Shown one piece after another: positions 1 through 11,414 of a stretch of 64,000 bases of DNA. Source of the DNA: Trichoderma breve. Lineage: Eukaryota; Ascomycota; Sordariomycetes; Hypocreales; Hypocreaceae. The notes below the pieces were generated by a model, which had not been told where the DNA came from, ran no database searches, and worked only from the letters and a program-made list of their open reading frames with translations. A program made the translations under genes and the position numbers. Location: positions 930,001 to 994,000 of the forward strand of contig NC_079236.1 of the NCBI RefSeq assembly GCF_028502605.1, written 5' to 3'. The stretch's first letter is position 1, and the number at the start of each line of letters is the position of its first letter.

Positions 1-63
1 AAGGATTTAAAAGCCCAGATTCGCGGGGTGTTTGCTTTTTATTCGTCCAAAACTTCAGTCACA

Positions 64-1327
64 ATGGCGTTCACAATGCATGCCCATTCGGGCCAGTTCT
101 GCCCTGGCCATGCCGTCGACCAGCTTGAGGACATTATCCTGCACGCTATATCTCTTGGATATAAAACTATTGGCTTGACAGAGCACATGCCTCGCTATGA
201 AGAACAAGACTTGTATCCAGAAGAGGTATGTCTCACGTTACCATGCATCTATTTGTTTCCAAGCTTGGTTTATTACCTCGCGTTACACAGCATTCTACTC
301 ACACCTACCCCTCCATCACATATTCACATGTCACTCATTCTCTCTCACTCACCCTCTCACACAACCACACACTCATTCTCTCTTACTCAACTTCTCACAC
401 AACCACTCACTCATATCCCCTTCACTCACCCATCTACCACCCAAATCTCACAAATATATCTAACTCTCAAACCCACTTAGCTCTCCGACCCCCAAGCCTC
501 CCTCCAAGCCCTTCCCCCCCGCCACGAAGCCTACATCCTCGAAGCCCGCCGCCTCCAAAAGAAATACTCCCCCCAAATCCACATCATCATCGCCTTCGAA
601 GCAGAATTCATCCGCCCCTCATACGCACCCCTCGTCCAAGCCCTCTTCGACGCATCCTCCCACGTCGACTACTTCATCGGCTCCGTCCACCACGTCCACA
701 GCATCCCCATCGACTACGACAAGGCAACTTACGCCGCTGCCGTCACTGCAGCTGGAGGCTCAGAGGAACGGCTTTATGAGGATTACTACGATTTGCAGTA
801 TGATATGCTAAAGGCTTTGAAACCGCGCATTGTCGGCCACTTTGATCTTATTCGTCTTATGAGTGAGGACCCGGGCAGGGATGTCAGACAGTGGAAAGGC
901 GTTTGGGAAAAGATTCAGCGGAATCTTGAGTATGCTGCGAAGATTGGGGCTTGGCTGGAGTGTAACTCGGCGGCCCTGAGAAAGGGCCTCGACGAGCCTT
1001 ATCCTGGTCGAATCATTTCAGAGGTAAGTTACACCTACATGAGAGCATTTCTCTTCAAGGTATCAACATCAGTGTAAATCTTACTAAACGGTGAAATCAT
1101 AGGAATGGCTCAAACTGGGCGGTAAATTCACAATGTCCGACGACAGCCACGGCATCGCCCAAGTCGCCACAAACTACAGCCGCGCACTCACATTCCTCGA
1201 AAGCCTCGGCGTAAAGCACGTCTGGACTTTCGAGCGCAAAGACCACCCCGAAGCAGGAGAAACCACAAAGGCGGAGCTCAGCGATGTGGGCGTACCTCTC
1301 AGCGAATTTCGTCGAAATTTTTCATAA
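64..1327 (+). CDS. HIS2: Histidinol-phosphatase (PHP family)
   Basis: Predicted histidinol-phosphatase, which removes phosphate from L-histidinol phosphate late in histidine biosynthesis, in the cytosol. Exons 64-225, 481-1023 and 1103-1327 join in frame to 309 aa. The first ATG (64) lies directly before the metal-binding HAH motif (residues 6-8), as expected for PHP phosphoesterases. Further PHP signatures are LTEH near residue 41, GSVHHVH, GHFDLIR and the C-terminal SDDSHG. Both introns have GTATGT/GTAAGT donors and TAG acceptors. Intron 1 (226-480) is long for this window, pyrimidine-rich, and contains a 38-bp tandem duplication. The next gene ends tail to tail with it, so it has its own promoter, largely outside the window. 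The family assignment is secure; precise substrate rests on similarity to the HIS2/HisK group. Confidence 0.93.
336..411. repeat. Two 38-bp tandem units in HIS2 intron 1
   Basis: Units 336-373 and 374-411 abut directly and differ at about four positions. Both are CT/CA-rich. They account for much of the unusual intron length. Confidence 0.8.
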
Positions 1328-1331
1328 AAAC

Positions 1332-1414
1332 CACTTCACTTTTATCATCCCGGAAACAGAGGTACAATAAGACACTTCACTTCTTCTCATTCTGGAAAAT
1401 AGAGGTACAATAGG
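1332..1414. repeat. Two degenerate ~41-bp tandem units after the HIS2 stop
   Basis: Both units begin CACTTCACTT and end AGAGGTACAATA followed by R-rich bases (1332-1372 and 1373-1414). They start within ten bases of the HIS2 stop and would lie in its 3' UTR. The rest of 1415-1790 is AT-rich, non-coding in appearance, and holds the convergent 3' ends of HIS2 and the deacetylase gene. Confidence 0.65.
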
Positions 1415-1790
1415 CCATAATAGGTTAAAGATTTTGCTTTCAGGGGAGCATACAAGATTAAGATATAGAAGGAACTCAAAGACCATCTATAAAAGATAGA
1501 GTAGAATAAATAGCTTCCGACAAGATTTTTGTTTTTCTTTGTTTGGGAACGGGTATCATGTAATGAGAGCAGCCCAGCATTCCAAAGGCTGGTGCCAAGT
1601 TTGGCAAAGGGGTGCTTAGTAGCTAGAAAACAGTTGGTCTCGAAAAAAGAGAGAACGAGCTTCAACAAGCGCTAAACAGGCAAAATAAAGGGCAAATGAA
1701 CTCCTACCCATTCCGTGCTCCGTACCGTACCGTCCGAGTGACATAAGAAATCTAATACCATCTCCTTTTTTGCTTTTTCACAGTAACACT

Positions 1791-4700
1791 TCACTTCCTC
1801 GGTGGGATGGTACCACTTGGCTTCCTCTGAGCCTTGTTCTGGGGTGAGGGGGTGCGGTTGGCCGATTGCTTAGGGGCAAAGGGAATGGTTCCGCTGCTGC
1901 CATACTGGAAAAGTGCGCTGCTCTTCTTCTTAAGGAGGCCAGGCATGACCATTGGGTTGCCAGCCGGGAGTGTCGGGGGCATCCACTTCAGCGGCTCCTG
2001 AGGAGCAACTGAGACCGGGGGTGGCCCTTCAGGTTGGTACTGGTAAAAATCGGCCGTCTCATCGACTGCTTTCGTCGAGCGAGGGGAGCTCACGTTTGGA
2101 ACAGCCTGTCTCGACTCGGGAGAAACAGTTCGTGGCGTGAAATGTTCCAAATTGGGCGTTGATAGGCTGCTCTCAGAGGCGGTCGATAGCGCCGGCATGG
2201 TGCCATCTGGGGATGCGGCATTGATTGTGGGCCTTGAGCTGTTGGGCGTCTTGAGGCCGCTAGACTCTACGGATCTGTTGGTGCTGGCAGATGACGTGCG
2301 CAGCTCTGACTTGGCGACGGCAGCGGCGGCTGCGGCTGCGGCTTGTTCGGCTTCGAGGCGAGCCTTTTCCCGTGCCTCCTTTTGTGATTGGGTGATCAAG
2401 TTGATTTTGATCTTCTTGATGCCCTTGGTGATCTTATCCATGTCGTCAATAGTAGCGTCCAGCCTTGCACCTGCAGTTGCTGTAGTTGTTTCTGCAGGAC
2501 TTTCCCTTCCGGCTTCATGCATTGGTGACCTGAGGGCCGGCTCGCCATGAGCCGTGGTCGGCCTTGACCTTCTAACAGTGATTCTTCCGGTAGAACCGGA
2601 GCTCTGCGCTTGGTTGCCTGCCATTGAGATAGGCCTCCCGGCGATGGGGCCCGCAGATGTTGAAGGGCGAAGCGGTAACTCCTCGTTGATCGTAGCGGCA
2701 CGAGAAATGCTGCGCTGTTGCGTGGGAGCAACGGACGACGTGCTAAGCCGACGGTTATTCCCCTTGGGAGGCAAGCCAATAAGAGGCTGCGGTGTCTGGC
2801 CGCGAGCAGTTGCCTGATAGCCCATGTTAATCATTGTTTGATGTAAAAGAGGGTAAGGAGGGGGTTGTAAACTGCATGCTCACCTTTTCTGCCGCAATTG
2901 CTGGAGTACCTACAGTTCGTCTCCGGTCCCTTGTCTGCCGAGCACTGTTCTCCTCTTGAATGGGATCAATAGCCCTTGGCTTACGATCACGAAGCGACAT
3001 TCTTGATGTTGACCGTTCGAGATCCGGCGTGGCAGTGGATTGCCTACTTTGCCGCGCACGAGCTGCCTCTGGATTCAAGTCGTCGGCCGTGTAGCTGTCG
3101 GTTTGGCGATCCTGTGGGATGAGGAGCTTTGAGAGTTCGTTGGCAGCGACCGTCCACGGAACCTCAGGTGGCGAGGGAGATGGAGATCGGCTAGAAGTGG
3201 TAGACCTGTTGACCAGCGTCGACATGCTTCGTCGCATTTTGAGGGGATCCACGGCCCTTGCCGTAGAAGCTTGGGTCGGTGTACAATAGGTTGGAGGAGT
3301 AACCATACGCGGCTTCTTTGGCGTAACAACAGGAAGTCCTACTGTGGCCTCCAATTTCTCAAGTTCATCAGCCGACCACCACGAAGAATCGTAAGGGTTT
3401 ATGGAAGATAACGCTTGTCCAAAGTACTCGTCATCGTCGTTGTAGACACTTTGCCCGAAAGAAAGACGGCCCTGACGAGGCACGTTCTGCTTCCCAACAA
3501 GACCGCTCAGGTGGCTGAGAATGCCCGAGGTCAAAGCCCTATTGCTATAGCCACCCTCCAAGACACTGACGATGCGACCTTCGACAAAGAGGCCCTCCTC
3601 AGCAGCAAGCTGAACAATATCTTGTGTGAGCCGCGCGTAGAACTCTGTGGGCACATTGACCTTGTGACGCTGCATGCCAGCACTCTCCCATTCACTGGCG
3701 TCAAAGCCAGCAGACAGAAAGATGACGGCCCGCGGTTTAGCGCCTGCGTCTTGTAGCTTCTCTGCCTGCGCTTTAAGATAGCTGCGGGCCTTGTCGAGAA
3801 GTATTGTGTACTTGGTCTCATAAAGGTCCCAGAAATCTTCAACTGTCTTCCACGGCTGGAGATGGGCGTTCCAGACGTTTTGACCGTGGGCATTCTCGAT
3901 GCAAATACTGGCTTTCATAATCTTGTCATCATCGCCGTTTTCGCAAGGATATGAGTTGATGTCGTGCAAGCTGAAGTAACCAATAGATGTCCTCTTCCAG
4001 GCGGCATGGCTCTTGGTGGCAGCCATTGACCGAGAGTTGTGCGCCCAAGCAATGGCCTGAGAGCCATCTCCGTGGTGCAAGTCAAAGTCAATGATGGCGG
4101 CATGAGTCAGTTCGTGGTTCAGAATGCCATGCATAATTCCAACATGGACATTGTTGACCCAGCAGAAGCCAGACGGAAGGTTGGCAGAGCAATGGTGCCC
4201 AGGAGGCCGAACAGCAACAAATGCACGACGCGGCCCAGCCGAGAAGACGGCATCCACACCCTCACACACAGCACCCAGGGCACCCTCAATAGCATCTAGT
4301 GACTCGCTACAAAGGTACAAGTCGCCTTCATGAAGCTTCTCCGCCGTTGCAGTGCTGGCAGGTCTTTGCAGCTCCTTTCCTCCACGAGCCAAGACCGCCT
4401 CTGCAGACTCACACATATTCTTCAACTCTTCCATCCACTTAGTGCCATGCACGTTGGTGACGGCGGGGGACAGCAGCGGCAGCCTCCGGTCCGTCTTGTG
4501 GATGCGAAAGGGGATGCTGGGCAGCATGTGAACATTGCCCTTTGGCAGGATGGGCAGCGCACCATCGCTATGACGTTCACCAAGACGCACATAAGCTGCG
4601 GCCACGCCCAGAATGCCAGCCTTGATTCGCTCAGGCCGCTCCACAATGTTGCTGAGGGCACTCTTGGGGGTGCGCGGGCGCGCAAAGCGGTGGCCGTAGA

Positions 4701-5217
4701 CGGCATCGTTGAGCACAACAACTGTCTCGGTGTAGAGCGTGGACACGGGCCCGTGATGGGCCTCGAGCTCTTCCTTGAAGTGGCCACTCGCCACGGAGCT
4801 GGGCGTGACTGGCGGCCGCCACTCAGGCTCGGGAGCTCCAAACGACGCCCTCAAGCCCGGTGAAACAACCTGCCCCAGGCTGGAGCGCCTGGATAAAGAC
4901 CGCGAAGGGCCGACGCCGTTTGCCGAGTGCAGGGAGTTCATCGAGGCTTTGCGGACGAGGGTGGGGGTTGCGGCTCGCGACTCTCTGCCTGAGGGACTGA
5001 GAGAGGGAGTGAGGGCAGACGAAGAAGGGGAGGCATGGCGAGAGAGATTTAAAGGCGTGAGCGGCGTCGAGGGAGAGGGCAATGGCGATAATCCGGGGGA
5101 TCGCGGGCCACGCTGGCCGAGTGACAGCTGGCTGAGTGACTGCGATAGGCCTGCGTCTTTGTCCCTGGAGTTTGTTGCTGCACGCCGTGGCGGCTCTGTA
5201 TTGGGCGGAGACGCCAT
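1791..5217 (-). CDS. HOS3: Hos3-type histone deacetylase with long disordered tails
   Basis: Zinc-dependent lysine deacetylase of the fungal Hos3 branch. Exon 1 runs 5217-2884 and exon 2 runs 2813-1791 (phase-0 intron, donor GTGAGC, branch GATTAAC, acceptor TATCAG), giving 1118 aa. The catalytic domain spans roughly residues 160-565. RPPGHH is near 336, the zinc-binding DFDLHHGDG near 377, SAGFDASEW near 501 and the GGYS loop near 553, so the active-site residues appear intact. The first ~150 residues are Ser/Pro-rich. The last ~550 are low complexity, with an Ala-rich helix (AAAAAAAAVA) and many Ser/Thr-Pro sites, consistent with disorder and phosphorylation. Yeast Hos3 is about 700 aa, so the extensions are the main difference. 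Likely acts on chromatin; the tails may direct localisation (inference). Confidence 0.92.
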
Positions 5218-8200
5218 TTGGGCGTCTTATAAGACCGGTTTAGTCGGTGGGTTGCAGCGAGGCGACATGCGTTAGCAGAAGGAAAGACGCCAGGAACACG
5301 CCGGAAGAAGCCTGTGAGTATGTGCCAAGTTGGTGTGGGTGGAGAGTGAGCGTATGTATTGTATTATGTTGCGTTGAGAAATGCAGGTTTGCGATGCTGC
5401 TTCAGTTCAGTTGGCAGCTGGCGATGTACGGAGCGATTGCTTCAATTAACGGCTGCCTGATCGATCACTCGATTTCCCTGGTTTTGGTGATGGCTGCAAG
5501 TATTTTTGTTGTTGTTTGGGTCAAGGTTGGCACGCGGCGGCGGCCAGTGGCTCGGGGCGTTTAATGACATGGTCGGGCATGTAATTTCAATTGTCGCCAT
5601 CGTCATAGCCGCTTCGCTTCCCCTAATTCCAGTCCCAAATTCGCGTCCCATCTTGTCTCGCCCCGATCACGTGCCGGTGCGAATCTCATCCAATCTCATT
5701 CATATCACATCCATCCATCAAATAAGATAGGGGGCTGGCAATCAATTGCTTCACGTCACCATCATCGGGCCTCGTCAGGTCGGGCACCACAGCATTGACG
5801 CTGCGCCGGCACAGCTTCGCACGCGCATCTCGCCGATTGTCTGGTGTTTTTCCAGACAAGTAAGGGGTGTTTTTCTGCATCCGAAACGGCAGGTCTCGCT
5901 GCAGTGGAGCAGAGCGTCTCCCTACAGGTACATGCATTTGCGCCTGCTTACAGTCGGGATATCCATGATACACTACGGAGTACATGCAGCGAGGCATGCA
6001 GGCCACGATTGAGGCCAAACAAGACCCTAGACTTCTGGAGGGGGTGGATGCCGCATGTCATGACATCAGCCAAAACCGCCAAATCGGCCACTCAAACGCC
6101 ACCGGACACCAACTTCGTATACTGTACTGTACTGTAATCCATCGTCTGCCGCTGGGGGCGACATGCAGCGGTGGACCTCCAGGCAGGAATACATTCTTTG
6201 AGGGCGTACGTGGCCGAACCACAGCAGAGGCCTTGGATTTGGCAGCGCTGCGGTTTGCAGTCATTCGTCAGCGCTGCCTCCAGCTATAACCGACGAGGTC
6301 CGGTTTGAGCAGCATCACAAGCAAGTGTGCTAGTAGGTGCATAAAACCAGGAACTGCCGACTCCGATTAACGGCTGCAAGCGAAAAGGTGGAATGACTGC
6401 TACAGTAGTGCTGCCGCTGCTCTGCTAGCACAATCGGCTAACAGAACAAGGACCGGGAGCCCATATCCGACGACATGATTATCAGGTATAGATACCATCG
6501 AGAGTTACTGTTAGTCCTCGTAATAGCAGTAGCTTTGAATGGAGTCTGGCGGCCCGAATGTGCAGATGGCATCAGTTACAAATTACACAGCGGGCTCCAT
6601 CTCATTTGAGAGAGTAAAATATTCTCTCATGTGTAAATTTCCGGCAATGTTGCCGTCGTGACTAAAAATACTTGACAGGTACTCCCGTTGTCCGTGCTTT
6701 CGTTGGAAGTGCAAGTAAACGCACCAAGCATAAAGGGGCGACTTTATTAGCGGTCCCCGCTCTACTTCTTTTTTAAGGTACATCTGGGGTAGCGCCAGTC
6801 CCTCGATCTCAAGATGCCTGTTTGTCTGTGCAGTGGAAGGACAGAAGCTCAGACGAAAGAAAAAGCGCCCAGGTTTGTTACATATGTAGGCCGGCTTCCA
6901 CACAGCTTGCCAGACCTTGCAGACGCAAGAGATTAACTCCAATCTCGAGGTAGGTTCATGTTCATGTAAGTCATTCTGTCTTGCTGGATGCATTTGTTTG
7001 TACACATCAAGTAAAGTGCACTTTGTAGGGTAAGTCGATGCTCCGATTCGAGCGATTGAGGCCAATTTCTGGCTGCCCAGGGCTCCATAGACCCGAAAGT
7101 CCGCTTATCGCGCTGGGAACTCGCGCGCAAATAAAGAGCAGAGCATGTGATGGTGTTTTCATGAATTGATGCACAACGACTGGAGGAATTGATCAAGGTA
7201 GCGTAACAAAAAAGAAAGAAAGAAAAAGAAAAGAAAAAAACCTCTCAATTGTGGATAGTCTCCAGGCAGAAACATGCGCAGCAAATCTACGGCATTCATT
7301 GTTGGGCATCGTCTGCTGTCTCAAACAGCACGACAGACAACCAGGCTTGAGTCTCAACTCAGCTCAGCTGCCTGAACATCACACCAGGACAATGCACGCA
7401 TCGTACTCGTATGAGGTCGACTAACACAGCCATCAGATCAGCCCTATTTTCCCGCTTCCTTCTTATCTGCTCTTCATCCTCATTCCATCCCGTCCCAACT
7501 CATCGCCACCGCACCGGCGCTCAATAGCGTCTCATGCATGTGCTCACAACGCATCTCGTCCTTGGCTGCTTTTGTGGCACTAGCCGTCAAGGCCTGACTA
7601 GCCCAAAGCTCGCCCAGTTCAGGGCACATCCCGCAACTCAATCGCCGCCTACGAACAAGGCTTGTGTTTCCATCTTCTGTCTTCCATCTTCCTTCTTCCC
7701 ACAGCCTTCACCAAGTCTGAATTGCTACTCCAGCATCGCCTCTATTCCATCTCCACGATAACCAAACAGTCTTTTCTCATACTCAATACGAGTACTTGTC
7801 ACACCTCCCAACAAATTGAACAGAAATCCTTCCTCTCCAACCCCCTCCGAGCCGTGCCGCGAGCTAGCCAAGCTTTTTTCCCTGGCTACTGATTCAGCCG
7901 CACGGAAATCCGCCTCACCATTGGCCGTGTAACTGCGGCGACAGAATCAAGAGCGCAGAAGCAATGCCATTCCCCCTCTACTTTGTGCTTTCCGCCTCGC
8001 TTAGACTGCATGAGGATCCCAGCTCTGCGCTTGGCCTTGGCCCTCTAGACTCGTCCCCGTGATGTCGGTAGCTCAGCTTTTATTGACCTTGGGAGCCGCT
8101 AGAAGCTCGTCGTTGAAAAAAATGGCGTGTCTCCCATGTACGAGTAGCTGTAGGAGCTTGGGGGCTTAAAACTCAAGAAGCTCGCCTCCTCGCCGCCTTT

Positions 8201-8264
8201 CTCTCTCTCTCTCTCTCTTGCTCTGTGTGATACCCATTCCTGCATTGTTTTGTATTCGTTCGAG
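5218..8264. other. 3-kb intergenic stretch, no convincing gene
   Basis: Divergent upstream region between the deacetylase and the GPI-type gene. Open frames here are short, unconserved in appearance and lack plausible domains. Visible items are CACGTG at 5668-5673, TACTGTACTGTACTG near 6119, an AG-rich run at 7207-7240, two TACTCGTA-type octamers (7404-7411, 7787-7794) and a third at 8139-8146. The last ~900 bases are CT-rich, like a long fungal promoter or 5' UTR for the downstream gene. Confidence 0.6.
8201..8218. repeat. (CT)9 microsatellite before the GPI-type gene
   Basis: Perfect CT dinucleotide run ending about 46 bases upstream of the ATG at 8265. Pyrimidine runs just upstream of the start are common in fungal core promoters and leaders. 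Confidence 0.9.
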
Positions 8265-9548
8265 ATGGCTCTCGCTCTCCTCATTCCCATACTGGCCGGC
8301 GGCGCGGCGGCGCAAATGACGCTGCCACTCATCAACTACGATGAGGTTGTAAATGCTATTAACCCCAATGATTCGGGATACCAGATCTGTACTGCCGCAG
8401 CTTCGTTTCTCTCGGGCTGTGTTGCTGAAATTGGAGGATCCGAGGCGCTGTCCACTGCAAATCCGCTGTCGCTCGCAGCATGTGCCTGCTGCATTGGAAC
8501 GACTGATGTAGCTCCCGTCTACAGCACTTGTGCCGATTATCTCGGTTCCGAGGCGCCTCAGCTGGGTTCTCAGATCTCTGGTGTGTATCTGTCTTTGCGT
8601 TGACTTTCATTGAGTTCCTGTAGCCTCTAACAAACTGCTAGCCTACGACTATCTCTATACCGTGTGCGGAAGCTCTCCAGAGATCTGTCGTGGTCAGATT
8701 GGCGCAAACCCGACCAATTCACAGCCTCCAGCATCATCTCACACTCCCTCCCAGTCCTCGAGAATTCAGTCCCCTTCGCCATCGAGATCAACTGCTTCGC
8801 CGGCCTCCTCGCCCAGCAGCATTCCGCAAGAAACAGAAACGTCAGGTGGATTTACAGCAGAGGGATCAACGGCCGCACCGACCAGAGCTTCTGCCACTGG
8901 AGGCGCATCCGGCACATCTCCTGGAACAGGAACGGGCACTGCGACTAGTCTTGTGACAACACTTGCATCAGCGTGTGTTCAGATGGTGGACATTTTCCAG
9001 GAGTGTACCAGGGCGACGCCTGGTTTTACGGGCATGCCGTTTGGAGAGCAGGCATACTGTTACTGGTAAGATTTATTCCATCTTTATAGTTGAGATTGAC
9101 AACTGACAACGTGTGTGTGTATAGCTGCCGAACTGCCTTGGATGGCCAAGTCACATGGACCGATGAAATCGAGACATATGCTTCAACTTGTCGAAACTGG
9201 GGAGCCACAGCAGGCCCCGGTGAGCCCGTTACCGCCTACGATGGTTCGTATTCCTCATGCTTGTCAAGATACAATATCTGTAAAGATATATATGCTAACA
9301 CAGCGATAGTGGCCAAAACATTTGCTACCTTTTGCCATCACTTCAGCGATGTTTGCTCTGTCTCGACTACTGCTCCTCCAGATAATACCGCGACGAACGA
9401 TGACACAGGTGCGACGACCACTGCAGGTGGCCAAGTTACCGTTACTGTCACTCAACCGCCTGCTTCTACCACCAATGCGGCTGCTACCGCTCGTGTGGGA
9501 CTCGCTGCAGGTGTGATCGCAGTGGCTGGATTTGCTCTGATGGTTTAA
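8265..9548 (+). CDS. Cys-rich secreted protein, probable GPI anchor
   Basis: Unrecognised fungal cell-surface protein of 365 aa. Exons 8265-8580, 8642-9065, 9125-9243 and 9310-9548 join in frame, with standard donors except GTTCGT for intron 3. Residues 1-17 form a signal peptide ending AAAQ. The N-terminal region (to ~125) and a second block (~210-290) contain many paired cysteines. They are separated by a Ser/Thr/Pro-rich stretch likely to be O-glycosylated. The C-terminus has a Thr-rich stalk, a small-residue site (TNAAATA) and a terminal hydrophobic segment with no basic tail, the usual arrangement for GPI attachment. No catalytic motif is visible, so a wall or adhesion role is only inference. 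The two Cys blocks may be a duplicated domain. Confidence 0.8.
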
Positions 9549-9738
9549 GTGGTGGCCGGGCGTACAATGAAGGAATTTAATGTTTGAAATGTCAGAATGA
9601 ATGCAACGGGTAATGCCACTGCTATGGATATAATTGCTGCTATGCTGGATATACATGTCATATACTGGGTATATATACACCAGGCGCGTTGAGACAACCG
9701 TTTAGAGACCGCCAATGACACGTTTAATGATTCTATTA

Positions 9739-11078
9739 TTATACCGTCAAGTCAACATTGACTCTCTTGAGTGCCTCCACAGCCCATTCAGGGTACTGCG
9801 TCTTATCTTCATAAAGCCCTGCGAAAAACTCTCTGATAAGCGCAGGGAACCTGTCCTCAATAACCGCCTGTCGAATGTCGCGCATGAGCTGCAGCTGATA
9901 CCAAACGTTGTGAATCGTCAACAGATGCGCCGCCACCGTCTCCTTGGACGCGTTGTGGTGGATAAAGGCTCTTGTGATACCCATGCCGTCCTCTCCCTCT
10001 CTGCAGCACATGCAGCCACAGCCAGGCTCAATGGGACCAAAGTCGTTGGCGTACTTGAAGTTTCGAATGTTCAAGACGCCATTCTTCGTGACGGCGTTTC
10101 CAAATCGCGCTGTCCTTGTTGGCCAAACGCAGTCAAACATGTCTGCTCCGAGGGCGACGCTGACGATGAGATCTTCTGGGTAACCAATACCCATCACATA
10201 CCGAGGTTTGAGATCGGGAAGTAGGGCTGTACATGTCTCTACGACGCGGCAGTAATCTGCCTTGGCTTCTCCTCCGCTGAGCCCACCTATGGCGATGCCA
10301 GGTGTATCCCTAGCCAGCATCTCTTTGCAGCACTCTCGTCGCATCTCCAAATCTAATCCGCCCTGGATGATGCAAAACAGATTCTGTCTGTCGGGATTCT
10401 TGTGAGCGGCTATGCATCGGTCCAGCCATCTGACACTACGCTCCATGGCCTCTCGCATTCGGGCTTTGTCTGGCGAGGTGGTCACCAGTACATCGTCGAG
10501 CTGCATCATGATATCACTGCCTATTGTGTTTTGCAGTGATATAGAATGTTCAGGGGTGAGGAGCATGGGTGACCCGTCGTGGGGACTGAGGAAACGAACA
10601 CCCTCTTCTGTGATTGTGGCTAGCTTTAGCAGACTGACCATTTGGAAACTGCCGTGATCTGTCAGCTTACACTCATTTCCAATGGAAAATAACAAAGACG
10701 TACCCTCCACTATCTGTAAGAAGGTTGTGATTCCATCCTTGCAACTTGTGGGCACCACCAATAGCATCAAGAATCTCCTGGCCTGGCTTCAAGCCTAAGT
10801 GGTACGTGTTGTTCAGGCAAAGGCGGCAACCAGTATCCTCTAGTTGCTCTGGAGTAATGCCTTTAAGGGAAGCCTGAGTGGCAACAGGCATGAAAATAGG
10901 CAGCTGAACGGGTCCATGAGGAAGTGTGAGAATAGAGGCACGAGCTCGAGTTGTCTGGCTTATGCTTATCGGTTAGTATCAAAACTGGGATCACTTTGAG
11001 ATTTGGGGTGACACTGACTGAACATTTTGCAATCAGTTCAAACGTGAGAGCCGGAGATGTGTACACGTTGGACGCCAT
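9739..11078 (-). CDS. QTRT1: Queuine tRNA-ribosyltransferase catalytic subunit
   Basis: Exchanges guanine-34 for queuine in tRNAs with GUN anticodons. Exons 11078-11019, 10954-10704 and 10648-9739 give 406 aa, close to the ~403 aa of human QTRT1, and the sequence aligns along its full length. DSGGFQMVSL, with the catalytic Asp near residue 101, is assembled across intron 2. The nucleophile Asp sits in [14 protein letters not shown]. The zinc ligands are in CGCMCC plus the later His in [19 protein letters not shown] is also conserved. The start MASNVYTS was chosen because it gives the eukaryotic N-terminus; upstream codons extend the frame without similarity. In eukaryotes this subunit pairs with QTRT2, which is not in the window. 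Fungi generally salvage queuine rather than make it. Confidence 0.95.
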
Positions 11079-11414
11079 TCTTTTGGCCGTCTGCATTATT
11101 TGCCCAAAGATATTCCCTGAACTTCTTGTACCGGCCTCAATCGTGAACCCTTTCCTTGCCTCACAGTGAATTTTCAGCTCTTCTGCCGTTGAATTTCTTA
11201 CACGATAAGGTGCATACCCTGGAACCTGCAAGATTTTGGCGGGGCTTTTGCACGCGCCACACCCCGCCACAACGAGGGGAGTCTCGCCGGCCCAACTTCG
11301 GAAGCCAGGAGCTCGTCTCAATGCTGCCAAAGAATTTGCATCCATTCGAGCCATCGTATGAGTGGCATATCGACCTCAGGCCATTGAGCTTCTCAACGAG
11401 CCTCGACAGTCAGA

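Noticed and set aside
28..63. Upstream GTG start for HIS2
   Set aside because: Not an ATG; nuclear fungal genes start at ATG, and 64 gives the family N-terminus.
6583..7065. 160-codon minus-strand frame in the 3-kb spacer
   Set aside because: No recognisable domain, average codon use, no splice or start context; probably chance.
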